A stretch of 64,000 nucleotides of DNA from Sphaerisporangium sp040685555 (GTDB lineage Bacteria > Actinomycetota > Actinomycetes > Streptosporangiales > Streptosporangiaceae). A program made the translations under genes and the position numbers. The stretch lies in assembly GCF_040685555.1 (NCBI RefSeq), contig NZ_JBFBIK010000028.1, positions 9,159 to 73,158 of the forward strand. Direction: 5' to 3'. The notes beneath the pieces are model-generated. The model did not search any database, was not told the origin of the DNA, and saw nothing but the letters and a program-made list of their open reading frames with translations. This document shows positions 54,684-63,903 of this stretch, in pieces; within the stretch, counting starts at the first letter, position 1; each line of letters opens with the position of its first letter.

Positions 54684-57445
54684 ACGACCAGCGGAGGGCC
54701 ATGACCTCCTTGCGTGACCTGCTGACCGAGGTGGTGGCGGGCAAGGGCCGGATCGCGATGGTGACAGGGGCGATCGCGACCGGCAAGAGCGAGCTGCTGT
54801 ACGCGTTCACGGAGCGGGCCTTCGAGCACGGCGCGCTGCCCCTCACCGCGACGGGCTCCCGCGCCGAGAGCGGACTCCCGCTCGGCGTGCTGTCGCAGCT
54901 GGTCCACGGCGCGCCGCTGACCGAGGAGCAGCGGGCGGCGACCCTGAGCCTGCTGCACGAGGGCGCGCGCTCGCAGATGTCCAACGACCCCCGGGCGGAG
55001 GCCATCGAGCACGTCGACGCGCAGATCGTCGACGCGCTCTGCACGGTGCTGCTGGAGCTGTCCGAGCGCTGCCCCCTGGTGATCGCCGTGGACGACGTGC
55101 ACCATGCCGACCGGGCGTCGCAGCTGTGCCTCGCCTACCTCGCGCGGCGGGTGAAGTTCGCGGACGTCATGCTCGTGTTCAGCGCGCCGGAGCCGGGCGC
55201 GCACCTTCAGAGCCTCTTCCACACGGAGGTGCTGCGGCTGCCGCACTGCCGTCCGATCCGCCTCACCCATCTGGACCTGGAGGGTGTGGAGCAGAGGGTG
55301 ACCGACCAGGCGGGCGTGGAGGCGGCGAGGCGGTTCGCGGCCGAGTGCCACGCGCTGAGCGGCGGCAACCGGCTGCTCGCCGACGCGCTCCTTGAGGATT
55401 TCCAGGCCACCGGCTCCCCCGGCCAGAGGTACGGCGAGGCCATCGTGGCCTACCTGCGCCGCGCCGACCGGCGCATGTCGCTGGTCGCCAGAGGGCTCGC
55501 GGTCCTGGGCGATCCCGCCTCGCTCGGCCCGTTGCTCGGCGAGAGCAAGGTGACCGTGTCCACCTCGATCCAGGCGCTGGGCGACTCCGGCGTGCTGGAG
55601 GAGGGCCGCTTCCGTCACGAGATCGCCAGGTCCGCCGTGCTCGCCGAGCTGGACGCCTCCGAGCGCATAGGCCTGCACCGCCGGGCCGCGGAGCTGACGT
55701 ACGAAGAGGGGGCTCCCCCGGCCGTGGTGGCCGAGCACCTGCTCCACGCGAGCCACGCCGGAGACCCCTGGACCATATCGGTCCTGGAGGAGGCTGCGCG
55801 GCAGGCGCTGCGCGACGACGGCGTGGAGTCGGCGATCGAGTACCTCAGGCTCGCCTGGCGGGCCTGCGGCGACGAGCGGCGGCGCGTACGGATCGCCACC
55901 GCGCTGGTGCGGGCGGAGTGGCGGATCAACCCCAGCGCGCCCGCGGGACACCTCGCCGAGCTGACCGACGCCCTGCACAAGGGCTACCTCGGCGGCGGCG
56001 ACGCGGTGGTGCTCGCGAAGGCCCTGCTGTGGCACGGGCACATCGACGACGCCAGGGAGGTCCTGGACCACCTGAAGGAGCGGGAAAGGCTCGACCAGGA
56101 GAGCGCGGCCGAACTGGCCGCGGCGCGCCCGTGGTTCAGGACCCTGTACCCGTCGTTCCTCACGTACCTGCCGGAGGTCAGCGGCAAGCAGGCGATCGCC
56201 GCCGCCTCGTCCCTCAGGGTCGGCCGCCGCATGGAGGCCGCCGGCGCACTGGCGAGCGTGATGACCGAGGGCCCGCGCGAGGACACCGTGGCCACGGCCG
56301 AGCTGATCCTGCGCGGCTCGCGCCTGGACGAGATGACCATGGACACGGTGGAGACCGCGCTGCTGGCGCTGACCTACGCCGATCTGCCGGGTAAGGCCGC
56401 GCCCTGGTGCGACGCCTTCATCGACGAGGCGGAGTCGCGGCGCGCGCCGAGCCGTCAGGCCCGGTTGTCCGCCATCCGGGCGGAGATCGGCCTGCGCAGG
56501 GGTGACCTGGCGGGCGCTGCGCTGGACGCCCAGAGGGCTCTGGAGATCATCCCGGCCGGCAGCTGGGGGGTGACCGTCGGCGGGCCGCTGGGCAGCCTCC
56601 TGCTCGCCGGGGCCGCCATGGGCAGGCTGGACGAGTACCTCCAGCACTTCAACCAGCCGGTGCCCGAGGCGATGCTGGAGACCAGGTACGGGTTGCAGTA
56701 CCTGCACGCGAAGGGCCGCTTCAACCTCATGGCCGGCCAGCCCCAGCAGGCGCTCCGCGACTTCCGGCTCTGCGGCGAGCTCATGAGCAGGTGGAAGCTG
56801 GACGTCCCGGGGTTCATCGCCTGGCGCACGGACGCGGCGGAGGCCCTGATCCGCCTCGGGGAGCCCGACGAGGCGCTACTCCTGATCAACGACCAGCTGT
56901 CGCGGTGCGACCTGCGGTCCAAGCGCGCGCACGGCATCGCGATGCGCCTGCTGGCCTCGGTGGGCGAGGTGCGGGACCGCGCCGCGCTGCTCCGCAGGTC
57001 GGCCGATCTGCTGCAGTCCGGCGGTGACCGCTACCAGCTCGCCCGTACGCTCTTCGACCTCACCGAGGCCTACCGGGCGAGCGGGGAGCACCGGCAGGCG
57101 GAGATGTTCGGACGGCGTACCCGGGTGCTCGCCCAGGAGTGCCATGCCGAGCCCCTCGTCCGGGCCCTGTCTCGCGGCACCGAGGACGACCAGCCCGCCC
57201 CCGGCTCCTCCGGCGTGACGGCGATCATGAGCGACGCGGAGCGGCGCGTGGCGGCGCTGGCGGCGGAGGGATACACCAACCGCGAGATCTCCAGGAAGCT
57301 CTTCATCACGATGAGCACGGTGGAGCAGCACCTCACGCGGATCTACCGCAAGCTCAACGTCACCCGTCGCACCGAGCTGCCGGCGAGGCTCGCGGAGAAC
57401 CGGCCGGCCGAGGCACCCGAAGCGACGAACCACGCATTCAACTGA
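54674..57445 (+). CDS. LAL-type (large ATP-binding LuxR) regulator
   Basis: 923 residues. The N-terminal AAA ATPase has Walker A GAIATGKSELL (about residue 32) and Walker B LVIAVDDVHHAD (about 135). A long TPR-like middle region follows, and a C-terminal LuxR HTH, LAAEGYTNREISRKLF and MSTVEQHLTRIYRKLNV. LAL proteins activate modular PKS clusters (PikD, NysRI). GGAGG lies eight bases before ATG 54674, and the start is inside the end of the isopropylmalate-synthase gene, so they are cotranscribed. Confidence 0.93.
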   Translation: MAVDDQRRAMTSLRDLLTEVVAGKGRIAMVTGAIATGKSELLYAFTERAFEHGALPLTATGSRAESGLPLGVLSQLVHGAPLTEEQRAATLSLLHEGARSQMSNDPRAEAIEHVDAQIVDALCTVLLELSERCPLVIAVDDVHHADRASQLCLAYLARRVKFADVMLVFSAPEPGAHLQSLFHTEVLRLPHCRPIRLTHLDLEGVEQRVTDQAGVEAARRFAAECHALSGGNRLLADALLEDFQATGSPGQRYGEAIVAYLRRADRRMSLVARGLAVLGDPASLGPLLGESKVTVSTSIQALGDSGVLEEGRFRHEIARSAVLAELDASERIGLHRRAAELTYEEGAPPAVVAEHLLHASHAGDPWTISVLEEAARQALRDDGVESAIEYLRLAWRACGDERRRVRIATALVRAEWRINPSAPAGHLAELTDALHKGYLGGGDAVVLAKALLWHGHIDDAREVLDHLKERERLDQESAAELAAARPWFRTLYPSFLTYLPEVSGKQAIAAASSLRVGRRMEAAGALASVMTEGPREDTVATAELILRGSRLDEMTMDTVETALLALTYADLPGKAAPWCDAFIDEAESRRAPSRQARLSAIRAEIGLRRGDLAGAALDAQRALEIIPAGSWGVTVGGPLGSLLLAGAAMGRLDEYLQHFNQPVPEAMLETRYGLQYLHAKGRFNLMAGQPQQALRDFRLCGELMSRWKLDVPGFIAWRTDAAEALIRLGEPDEALLLINDQLSRCDLRSKRAHGIAMRLLASVGEVRDRAALLRRSADLLQSGGDRYQLARTLFDLTEAYRASGEHRQAEMFGRRTRVLAQECHAEPLVRALSRGTEDDQPAPGSSGVTAIMSDAERRVAALAAEGYTNREISRKLFITMSTVEQHLTRIYRKLNVTRRTELPARLAENRPAEAPEATNHAFN

Positions 57446-57638
57446 CTTTTCATAGGACAGCAGTAAATACAGCGGTTAACCCCGCAACGCATGATTTTGT
57501 GCGGTTCATCGCGACACTCGCGATAAATGTGTATAGAGGGAGGCCGGGGACTGTGGCCAAGAATGACGGTGACTTCTTGCCACCGGGGCGACGACCGGAT
57601 ACCTGGTTTTACCTGCCTTTATCTCCTAATCTGACAAT

Positions 57639-58325
57639 ATGCATGTGGGTTCGCTCATCGCGTCCGGACGTGACTGTCACATCTTCGAGGCCGGAGCCGG
57701 CAAGGTTGTCCGGCGTGCCCGCGATGGTCGCAACCTGGAGCGGGAGGCGTCGGTCATGCGTCACGCGCGGAGGCACGGATTCCCCGCGCCCGAGGTCTTC
57801 GACGCCGACGGCTCCGACATCCTCATGGAGCGCGTCGATGGGCCGAACCTGATGGAGGACGGCCTCCGGCAGCCGTCGCGCATGCCGTCCCACGGCCCGC
57901 TCCTCGCCGGCCTCCTTGGCCGGCTCGCGGCCGTACGAGCGCCGGGCTGGCTCCCGGCGGCCGAGGGATGCGCGGGGAACAGCCTGCTCCACCTGGACCT
58001 GCACCCGCTCAACGTGCTCATCACCGGCGAGGGCCCGAAGGTCATCGACTGGGCGAACGCCGGCCGGGGCGCGCCCGGCGCCGACGTGGCCTGTACGTGG
58101 CTCGCCATGGCCACCGCGCCGGTCGCCGGACCGGCGGAGGAGGCCGGGCGCGATGTGGTGCTCGCGGCGTTCCTCGAAAGCGTCGACCGCGAGGCCGCCC
58201 GGCCGTACCTGCGCGTGCTGGCCGGACGCCGGCTCGCCGACCGCTACACACAGCCCGACGAGAAGGACGGCATAGACCGGCTTCTCGCACAGGAGACCAT
58301 CGAACGGCACGAGCCGGTGCCGTGA
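57639..58325 (+). CDS. Aminoglycoside-phosphotransferase-like small kinase
   Basis: 228 residues with the APH/choline-kinase core: HLDLHPLNVLI (catalytic loop) and VIDWANAGRG (metal-binding DxW/DxG variant). The N-lobe is short but has VVRRARDGRNLEREASVM and ILMERVDGPNLME (hinge). At 228 residues it is shorter than typical APH enzymes. It could phosphorylate the product for self-resistance or be an unrelated small-molecule kinase. The ATG at 57639 lies 193 bp after the LAL gene, with a separate promoter likely. Confidence 0.82.
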   Translation: MHVGSLIASGRDCHIFEAGAGKVVRRARDGRNLEREASVMRHARRHGFPAPEVFDADGSDILMERVDGPNLMEDGLRQPSRMPSHGPLLAGLLGRLAAVRAPGWLPAAEGCAGNSLLHLDLHPLNVLITGEGPKVIDWANAGRGAPGADVACTWLAMATAPVAGPAEEAGRDVVLAAFLESVDREAARPYLRVLAGRRLADRYTQPDEKDGIDRLLAQETIERHEPVP

Positions 58326-58400
58326 ACCGAACACTTCGACCCGGGTCCGCCTCAGCGCGGCCCGGATCGTGACCCCCCTGGAACCGGGAGAAGGCAGAGG

Positions 58401-58859
58401 ATGGACGAGCGGCGCGACGTGCGGGTTTCTGACAGTGATCGAGAGGCCGCCGCCGAGCGGCTCGGATCGGCGGTGACCGAGGGCCGCCTCGACCTGCAGG
58501 AGTACGACGACCGGCTGGGCCGTGCCTACCAGTCGGTGACCTACGGCGATCTCGCCGACCTGTTCGTCGACCTGCCGGCCTCGGCGCCCGGCGCGGTGAC
58601 CACGACGACCGAGGCTCCCCACCGGGCACCGCATGCCGTGACCGACTCCTCCACGGCCGAGGCGACCCTGCCCAAATGGCTCAGGGTGATCTGGACGATC
58701 TGGGCCATCAAGGTCGCGATCAACCTGACGGTCTGGGTCCTGGTCAGCCTGTCCGACGGCACCCCGGTGTATTTCTGGCCCATGTGGGTCATCGGCCCCC
58801 CGGCCGCCGCCCTGCTCGGCCTCACAGGGGTCGTCACACTCGCCCGGCGCAGCCGCTGA
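58401..58859 (+). CDS. DUF1707 (SHOCT-like) membrane protein
   Basis: 152 residues. The N-terminal DUF1707 domain reads VSDSDREAAAERLGSAVTEG, then RLDLQEYDDRLGRAYQSVTY. A Thr/Ala-rich linker and two TM helices (about 95-115 and 122-145) follow. A common actinobacterial family without a settled function, thought to act at the membrane. AGAAGGCAGAGG precedes ATG 58401. A strong terminator follows. Confidence 0.88.
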   Translation: MDERRDVRVSDSDREAAAERLGSAVTEGRLDLQEYDDRLGRAYQSVTYGDLADLFVDLPASAPGAVTTTTEAPHRAPHAVTDSSTAEATLPKWLRVIWTIWAIKVAINLTVWVLVSLSDGTPVYFWPMWVIGPPAAALLGLTGVVTLARRSR

Positions 58860-58872
58860 ATCCTTGAGCCTT

Positions 58873-58902
58873 GGGCCGTGGTGGACACCTCCACCACGGC
58901 CC
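58873..58902. terminator. Hairpin terminator after DUF1707 gene
   Basis: GGGCCGTGGTGG and CCACCACGGCCC form a perfect 12-bp stem with a six-base loop (ACACCT), 13 bp after the DUF1707 stop codon. The following T-run is short (TTGCC), as usual in high-GC actinomycetes. It separates the cluster side from the iron-uptake operon. Confidence 0.85.
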
Positions 58903-59057
58903 TTGCCATGGAGCACCTCCCGGTCACGATCCCCGGCACACGCCCGTCCTGAATGCGGAAAAGGTTCCCCCGGGCCCACGCGGGCGGGGTGGCCGAGGGG
59001 GCGGTCTAGGCGTCCGTACTCCAATCCGGACATCAGGGGTAGTTCACGGCCATGAAC

Positions 59058-59076
59058 GTAGGCTAGCCTTACCTAA
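59058..59076 (+). promoter_or_regulatory. Iron box (DmdR/IdeR-type operator)
   Basis: The 19-bp site GTAGGCTAGCCTTACCTAA matches 15 of 19 positions of the actinobacterial iron-box consensus TTAGGTTAGGCTAACCTAA. It lies 32 bp before the first ABC transporter start, so repression under iron sufficiency is inferred. Confidence 0.8.
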
Positions 59077-59107
59077 GTTCTTGGCCGGATGTCCCGAAGG
59101 AGTGCGG

Positions 59108-60859
59108 ATGGGTGCGTTGGGACGGGTAGTTCTGCGACGTGCCGTCCGAGGTCAGTGCCGTGATGTCACGCTCGGTTCGTCTCTCGGAGCCGTGCACCAG
59201 GCCGGGGAGGCGCTGGTCCCCGTGCTGATCGGGGTCGTGATCGACCAGGCCGTCGGGCAGGGCGACGCGGGCGCGCTGCTGCTCTGGCTCGCGGTGCTCG
59301 CCGTCGTCTACGTGGGGCTTTCGTTCAGCTTCCGGTTCGGCGCCCGGGCCGGGGAGCGAGCCGCCGAGCAGGCCGCTCATGCGCTGCGCGTCGAGCTCGT
59401 ACGGCGCGTGCTCGACCCCGGAGGCGGGGCGGAGAACGGCAGGCTGCCGGGCACCCTCGCCACCATCGCGACCGAGGACGCCAAGCGCGTCGGCGTCGTC
59501 AACATGGCACTGATGTCTGGCATATCGGCGCTGGTGGGGCTCCTTGTCGGCGCTGTGGTGCTGCTGCGGACCTCGGTGCCGCTGGGCCTGATGGTCCTGC
59601 TCGGAACGCCGGTGCTGCTCTGGCTCGGGCACCTGCTGAGCAAGCCCCTGGAGCGTCGCAGCGAGGCCGAGCAGGAACGTGCCGCGCACGCCTCCGGTGT
59701 CGCCACCGATCTGGTGGCCGGGCTTCGCGTGCTCAAGGGCATCGGCGCGGAGTCCGCGGCCGTCGCCCGCTACCGGCGTACCAGCCGCGACTCGCTGGTG
59801 GCCACGCTACGAGCGGCGCGGGCCGAGGCGTTGCAGAGCGGCATGGTGCTCGCCCTGACCGGCTGCTTCATCGCCGTCGTCGCGCTCGTCGGAGGACGGC
59901 TCGCCGCGCAGGGCGACATCAGCCTGGGCCAGCTGGTCTCCGCGGTCGGTCTCGCGCTGTTCCTGCTCGGGCCGCTGGAGGTGTTCTCCTGGGTCAACGC
60001 CGACTTCGCGCAGGGCCGGGCGTCGGCGGGACGCATCGCCGAGGTCCTGGCCGCACCGCCGGCGGTGACCTCCGGCGGCGCGCGGCCGCCGCGGCCCGTA
60101 CGGGGTGCGGTACGGCTGCGCGGGGTCAGCCACGGGGGGCTGCGCCAGGTGGACGTGGACATCGCCCCCGGCGAGGTGCTCGGCGTCGCGGCGACCGATC
60201 CCGCGGACGCCACGGCACTGCTGCGCTGCCTCAGCCGTCAGGCCGACCCCGACGCGGGGGTGGTCGAGCTGGACGGCGTGCCGCTGCGCGATATGGACCC
60301 CGCCGACATCCGCATGGCGATACTGGTCGCCGAGCACGACGCCGACCTGTTCGAAGGCACCCTCCACGACAACGTCAACGCCGCGAGCACCGGCGACATC
60401 ACCCCCGCGATGACCGCGATCGGTGCGGAGGAGACCCCCGGCGCGACGGCGACGGCCGGTGCCGGCGGCACAGCCCGCGCGATGGCGGCGGCCGGGGCGG
60501 ACGAGATCGTCCGGGCGCTGCCGCGGGGTGGGGACACGGAGGTCAGCGAGCGCGGGCGCTCGCTCTCCGGGGGGCAGCGCCAGCGCGTGGCCCTCGCCCG
60601 GGCCCTGGCCGCCGACCGGCCCGTGCTGGTGGTCCATGACCCGACCACCGCGGTCGACGCCGTCACCGAAGCCCGCATCGCCACCGGCATCCGCGAGTTC
60701 CGCTCGGGCCGCACGACGATCCTCGTCACCACCAGCCCCGCGCTCCTCGCGGTGACCGACCGGGTGATCCTCCTCCACGACGGCCGGGTCACCGACACCG
60801 CTCCACACGCCGACCTGGTACGACGCCACGCCGCCTACCGGACCGCGGTGCTGGCGTGA
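59108..60859 (+). CDS. Exporter-fold ABC half-transporter with degenerate Walker A (siderophore/iron locus)
   Basis: 583 residues: six TM helices (about 20-310) then a nucleotide-binding domain. The signature LSGGQRQRVALARA is intact, but Walker A is degenerate (GVAATDPADATALLR instead of GxxGxGKST) and the Walker B end is VVHDPTTAVD, with Asp at the catalytic Glu position. An Ala/Thr/Gly-rich insertion (about 430-455) is unusual. It pairs with the next half-transporter (GTGA overlap). The ATG at 59108 has GAAGGAG upstream and an iron box 32 bp before. IrtAB-like importers have the same exporter fold, so import of a ferric siderophore is possible. Confidence 0.88.
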   Translation: MGALGRVVLRRAVRGQCRDVTLGSSLGAVHQAGEALVPVLIGVVIDQAVGQGDAGALLLWLAVLAVVYVGLSFSFRFGARAGERAAEQAAHALRVELVRRVLDPGGGAENGRLPGTLATIATEDAKRVGVVNMALMSGISALVGLLVGAVVLLRTSVPLGLMVLLGTPVLLWLGHLLSKPLERRSEAEQERAAHASGVATDLVAGLRVLKGIGAESAAVARYRRTSRDSLVATLRAARAEALQSGMVLALTGCFIAVVALVGGRLAAQGDISLGQLVSAVGLALFLLGPLEVFSWVNADFAQGRASAGRIAEVLAAPPAVTSGGARPPRPVRGAVRLRGVSHGGLRQVDVDIAPGEVLGVAATDPADATALLRCLSRQADPDAGVVELDGVPLRDMDPADIRMAILVAEHDADLFEGTLHDNVNAASTGDITPAMTAIGAEETPGATATAGAGGTARAMAAAGADEIVRALPRGGDTEVSERGRSLSGGQRQRVALARALAADRPVLVVHDPTTAVDAVTEARIATGIREFRSGRTTILVTTSPALLAVTDRVILLHDGRVTDTAPHADLVRRHAAYRTAVLA

Positions 60860-62808
60860 CCGGCGCGACTCCGACCTCACACGTGCCGGGTGCCTCGCGA
60901 GTGTTGCTGCCGACGGCAAGTGGACGGCGGACCTGGGCAGCCGTGCGGGAGCTGCTGCGACCGCATCGGGGACTGGCGCTTGGCGGATTCGCGGTGATGG
61001 TCGCCGCGACCGCCGTCGGCCTGCTCACACAGCCGCTGCTGGGCCACATCGTCGACCTCGTCGCCGACCGGCGACCGGCCGAGACCCTCACCCTGCCCGC
61101 GACGCTGCTGGTGCTCGTCGCCGTGACTCAGGGAGTCAGCACCACACTCGGGCTGTCGCTGATATCACGGCTCGGAGAGACCGTGCTGGCCCGGCTGCGC
61201 GAGCGGTTCGTCGAACGCGCCCTGCGGCTGCCCCTGGAGCAGGTGGAGAGGGCCGGCTCGGGCGACCTGACCTCACGGGTCACCGGTGACGTCTCGCAGG
61301 TGGCCGAGGCGGTGCGGACCGCCCTTCCCGAACTGGCCCGTTCGCTGCTGGCCATCGCGCTCACCCTCGGGGCACTGGCCGTACTCGACTGGCGGTTCCT
61401 GCTCGCGGCGCTGCTGGCGGTGCCGATCCAGGCGCACACCGCGCGCTGGTACGTGCGCAACGCCGTGCCGCTGTACGCCCGGCAGCGCATCGCCAGCGGG
61501 GCCCAGCAGCAGCAACTGCTGGACAGCATCGGCGGCGCCTCCACCGTGCGCGCGTTCCGGCTGGAGGCGGACCACACCGAGCGGGTGACCCGGCGCTCCT
61601 GGTCGGCGGTCGAGCTGACGATGCGCGGGGTACAGCTGGTGCTGCGGTTCTACAGCCGCCTGCACGTGGCCGAGTACACCGGTCTGGCAGCGGTGCTGAT
61701 TGTCGGGTTCCTTCTGGTGCGCAGCGGGTCCACGTCCATCGGCACGGCCACGGCGGCGGCACTGTACTTCCACAGCCTGTTCGCGCCGATCAACTCCGCG
61801 CTCGTCCTGGTCGACGACGCCCAGTCGGCCACCGCGGGCCTCGCCCGCCTGGTCGGCGTCGCCGACGCGCCCTCCTCAGAGAGCCCGGGGAGCCCGGAGA
61901 GCCCAGAGAGCCCAGAGAGCCCAGAGAGCATGGAAGAGCCGAGCCCGCGGCGGCGTGAGGCGGAGCCGGACGGGCGGAGTGACCGGTCACGGGAACCCTC
62001 CGCCCCGGCTGAGCCGCTGGGCCAGGTCGAGCCCGCGGCCCCCGTTGAGCCGGTGGTCGCCGTGAGCGGGGTTGGGCATGCGTATGAGGCCGGGCGGCCT
62101 GTGCTGCACGACGTGGACCTCGTCCTGCGGCCCGGCGAGCGGGTCGCCCTCGTCGGTGCGAGCGGGGCGGGCAAGACCACGCTTGCCAAGCTCATCGCCG
62201 GCATCCACCGGCCCACCACCGGTTCCGTACGGCTGGCCGTCCCCGAGCGGGACGGGGCCGGACCCACGGTCGCGCTGGTCACCCAGGAGGTGCACGTCTT
62301 CGCCGGCCCGCTCGACGACGACCTGCGGCTGGCCCGTCCGGACGCCGCCGACGACGAACTACACGAGGCGCTGGCCCGCGTAGACGCCCTGACCTGGGTG
62401 GAAGCGTTGCCGGACGGCCTGCGGACCGTGGTCGGCGAGGGCGGCCACCGTCTCACGGCCACGCAGACGCAACAGCTGGCCCTCGCCCGGCTGATCCTCG
62501 CCGACCCGCCGGTGGCCGTACTCGACGAGGCCACGGCCGAGGCGGGCAGCACCGGGGCCCGCACCCTGGAGAAGGCCACCCAGCGGGCCATCGAGGGCCG
62601 TACCGCCCTGGTCGTGGCCCACCGCCTCACCCAGGCCGCGACCGCCGACCGCATCGTCGTCATGGACGGCGGCCGGATCGTGGAGAGCGGCGGTCACGAC
62701 GAGCTGCGCGCCGTGGGCGGACCCTACGCGGCCCTCTGGGAGGCCTGGTCGGAAACCCGTTCCACCGCTCCCCGACGACCCCCCACTCACAACGCACCGA
62801 CCATCTGA
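60856..62808 (+). CDS. Exporter-fold ABC half-transporter with degenerate signature motif
   Basis: 650 residues, starting at GTG 60856 inside the previous stop. TM domain about 35-310, then a low-complexity linker, then an ATPase with intact Walker A GASGAGKTT and Walker B VAVLDEATAE, while the signature is LTATQTQQLALARL instead of LSGGQ. This defect complements that of its partner: its Walker A faces the partner's intact signature, giving one working and one dead ATP site, as in other asymmetric ABC exporters. The product is probably a heterodimer that moves a siderophore. Confidence 0.9.
   Translation: MTGATPTSHVPGASRVLLPTASGRRTWAAVRELLRPHRGLALGGFAVMVAATAVGLLTQPLLGHIVDLVADRRPAETLTLPATLLVLVAVTQGVSTTLGLSLISRLGETVLARLRERFVERALRLPLEQVERAGSGDLTSRVTGDVSQVAEAVRTALPELARSLLAIALTLGALAVLDWRFLLAALLAVPIQAHTARWYVRNAVPLYARQRIASGAQQQQLLDSIGGASTVRAFRLEADHTERVTRRSWSAVELTMRGVQLVLRFYSRLHVAEYTGLAAVLIVGFLLVRSGSTSIGTATAAALYFHSLFAPINSALVLVDDAQSATAGLARLVGVADAPSSESPGSPESPESPESPESMEEPSPRRREAEPDGRSDRSREPSAPAEPLGQVEPAAPVEPVVAVSGVGHAYEAGRPVLHDVDLVLRPGERVALVGASGAGKTTLAKLIAGIHRPTTGSVRLAVPERDGAGPTVALVTQEVHVFAGPLDDDLRLARPDAADDELHEALARVDALTWVEALPDGLRTVVGEGGHRLTATQTQQLALARLILADPPVAVLDEATAEAGSTGARTLEKATQRAIEGRTALVVAHRLTQAATADRIVVMDGGRIVESGGHDELRAVGGPYAALWEAWSETRSTAPRRPPTHNAPTI
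61880..61924. repeat. 9-bp tandem repeats in ABC transporter linker
   Basis: Five units of nine bases (AGAGCCCGG or AGAGCCCAG) encode a repeated SPE/SPG tripeptide between the membrane and ATPase domains of the second half-transporter. Probably a slippage-prone flexible linker. Confidence 0.8.
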
Positions 62809-62829
62809 CGACAAGACGAAGGACCCCTT

Positions 62830-63903
62830 ATGCCCCGCTCCATGAGAGGCACCCGGCTCGCCGCGGTACTCGCCTCCGTACTGCTGCTCTGCGGCGCCGT
62901 CGCCGCCTGTGGTTCCGGCTCCGATCCAGCCACCGGCACCGGCTCCGCCGCCCCCGGTGCGAGCGCGTCGAACAGCGGCGCCTTCCCCGTGACCATCGAG
63001 CACAAGTACGGCAGCACCACCATCCCCGCCGAGCCCAAGCGGATCGTCACGGTCGGCCTCACCGACCAGGACTCCGTGCTCGCCCTCGGCGCGGTGCCCG
63101 TCGGCACCACCGAGTGGGTGGGCGGCTACAAGGGCGCCATCGGCCCCTGGGCCGCCGCCAAGCTGGGCACCGGCGCCGTGCCGACCGTGCTCAAGGACAC
63201 CGGCACGGGCCCGCAGGTCGAGAAGATCGCCTCGCTGGCTCCCGACCTGATCCTCTCCCTGTACTCGGGGCTGACGAAGGACCAGTACGCGACCCTGTCG
63301 AAGATCGCCCCGGTGGTGGCCCAGCCCAAGGAGTACCCCGACTACGGGGTCCCGTGGCAGCGGCAGACCGAGATCATCGGCAGGGCGCTCGGCAAGGAGG
63401 CCGAGGCGAAGAAGCTGGTCGAGGACGTGGAGGCCACGTTCACGGCCACGAAGGCCGAGCACCCGGAGTTCGACGGCGCCACCGCCGTCATCGCCACCCC
63501 GTACGAGGGGATCTTCGTGTACGGACCCAAGGACAACCGGTCGCGCATCCTGAGCTCGCTGGGCTTCACGCTGCCGCCCGGCCTGGACAAGGCCATCGGC
63601 GACGCGTTCGGCGCCAACATCAGCAAGGAGCGCACCGACCTGCTGGACACCAGCGCGATCGTGTGGCTCGTCGCCGACCCCGCGACGGACGCGGACAAGC
63701 TGCACAAGGACAAGCTGTACGGCAACCTCGACGTGGTCAAGCAGGGCCGTGAGGTCTTCGTGAAGGAGACGGGGGACTACGGCAACGCCTTCTCGTTCGT
63801 CTCGGTGCTGAGCCTGCCGTACACGCTCGACCGGCTGGCGTCGCAGCTCGCGGCGGCCGTCGACGGCTCCCCCTCCACCGAGGTGGCCCAGCCGGCCTCC
63901 TGA
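62830..63903 (+). CDS. Siderophore-type ABC substrate-binding lipoprotein
   Basis: 357-residue periplasmic-binding-protein-like lipoprotein. The signal peptide ends in a lipobox with Cys27 (GAVAAC). The mature protein has the FepB/FecB-type class III fold: KRIVTVGLTDQDSVLALGAV near the start, KIASLAPDLILSLYSGLT, then the long connecting helix (EAKKLVEDVEATFTATKAEH). It binds a ferric siderophore or similar. The gene follows the ABC pair by 21 bp in the same iron-box operon, which supports an import role for that pair, although FecCD-type permeases might follow outside the window. Confidence 0.92.
   Translation: MPRSMRGTRLAAVLASVLLLCGAVAACGSGSDPATGTGSAAPGASASNSGAFPVTIEHKYGSTTIPAEPKRIVTVGLTDQDSVLALGAVPVGTTEWVGGYKGAIGPWAAAKLGTGAVPTVLKDTGTGPQVEKIASLAPDLILSLYSGLTKDQYATLSKIAPVVAQPKEYPDYGVPWQRQTEIIGRALGKEAEAKKLVEDVEATFTATKAEHPEFDGATAVIATPYEGIFVYGPKDNRSRILSSLGFTLPPGLDKAIGDAFGANISKERTDLLDTSAIVWLVADPATDADKLHKDKLYGNLDVVKQGREVFVKETGDYGNAFSFVSVLSLPYTLDRLASQLAAAVDGSPSTEVAQPAS

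Noticed and set aside
54458..56707. A 749-codon minus-strand frame
   Set aside because: Antisense shadow of the LAL regulator, typical of third-position GC bias.
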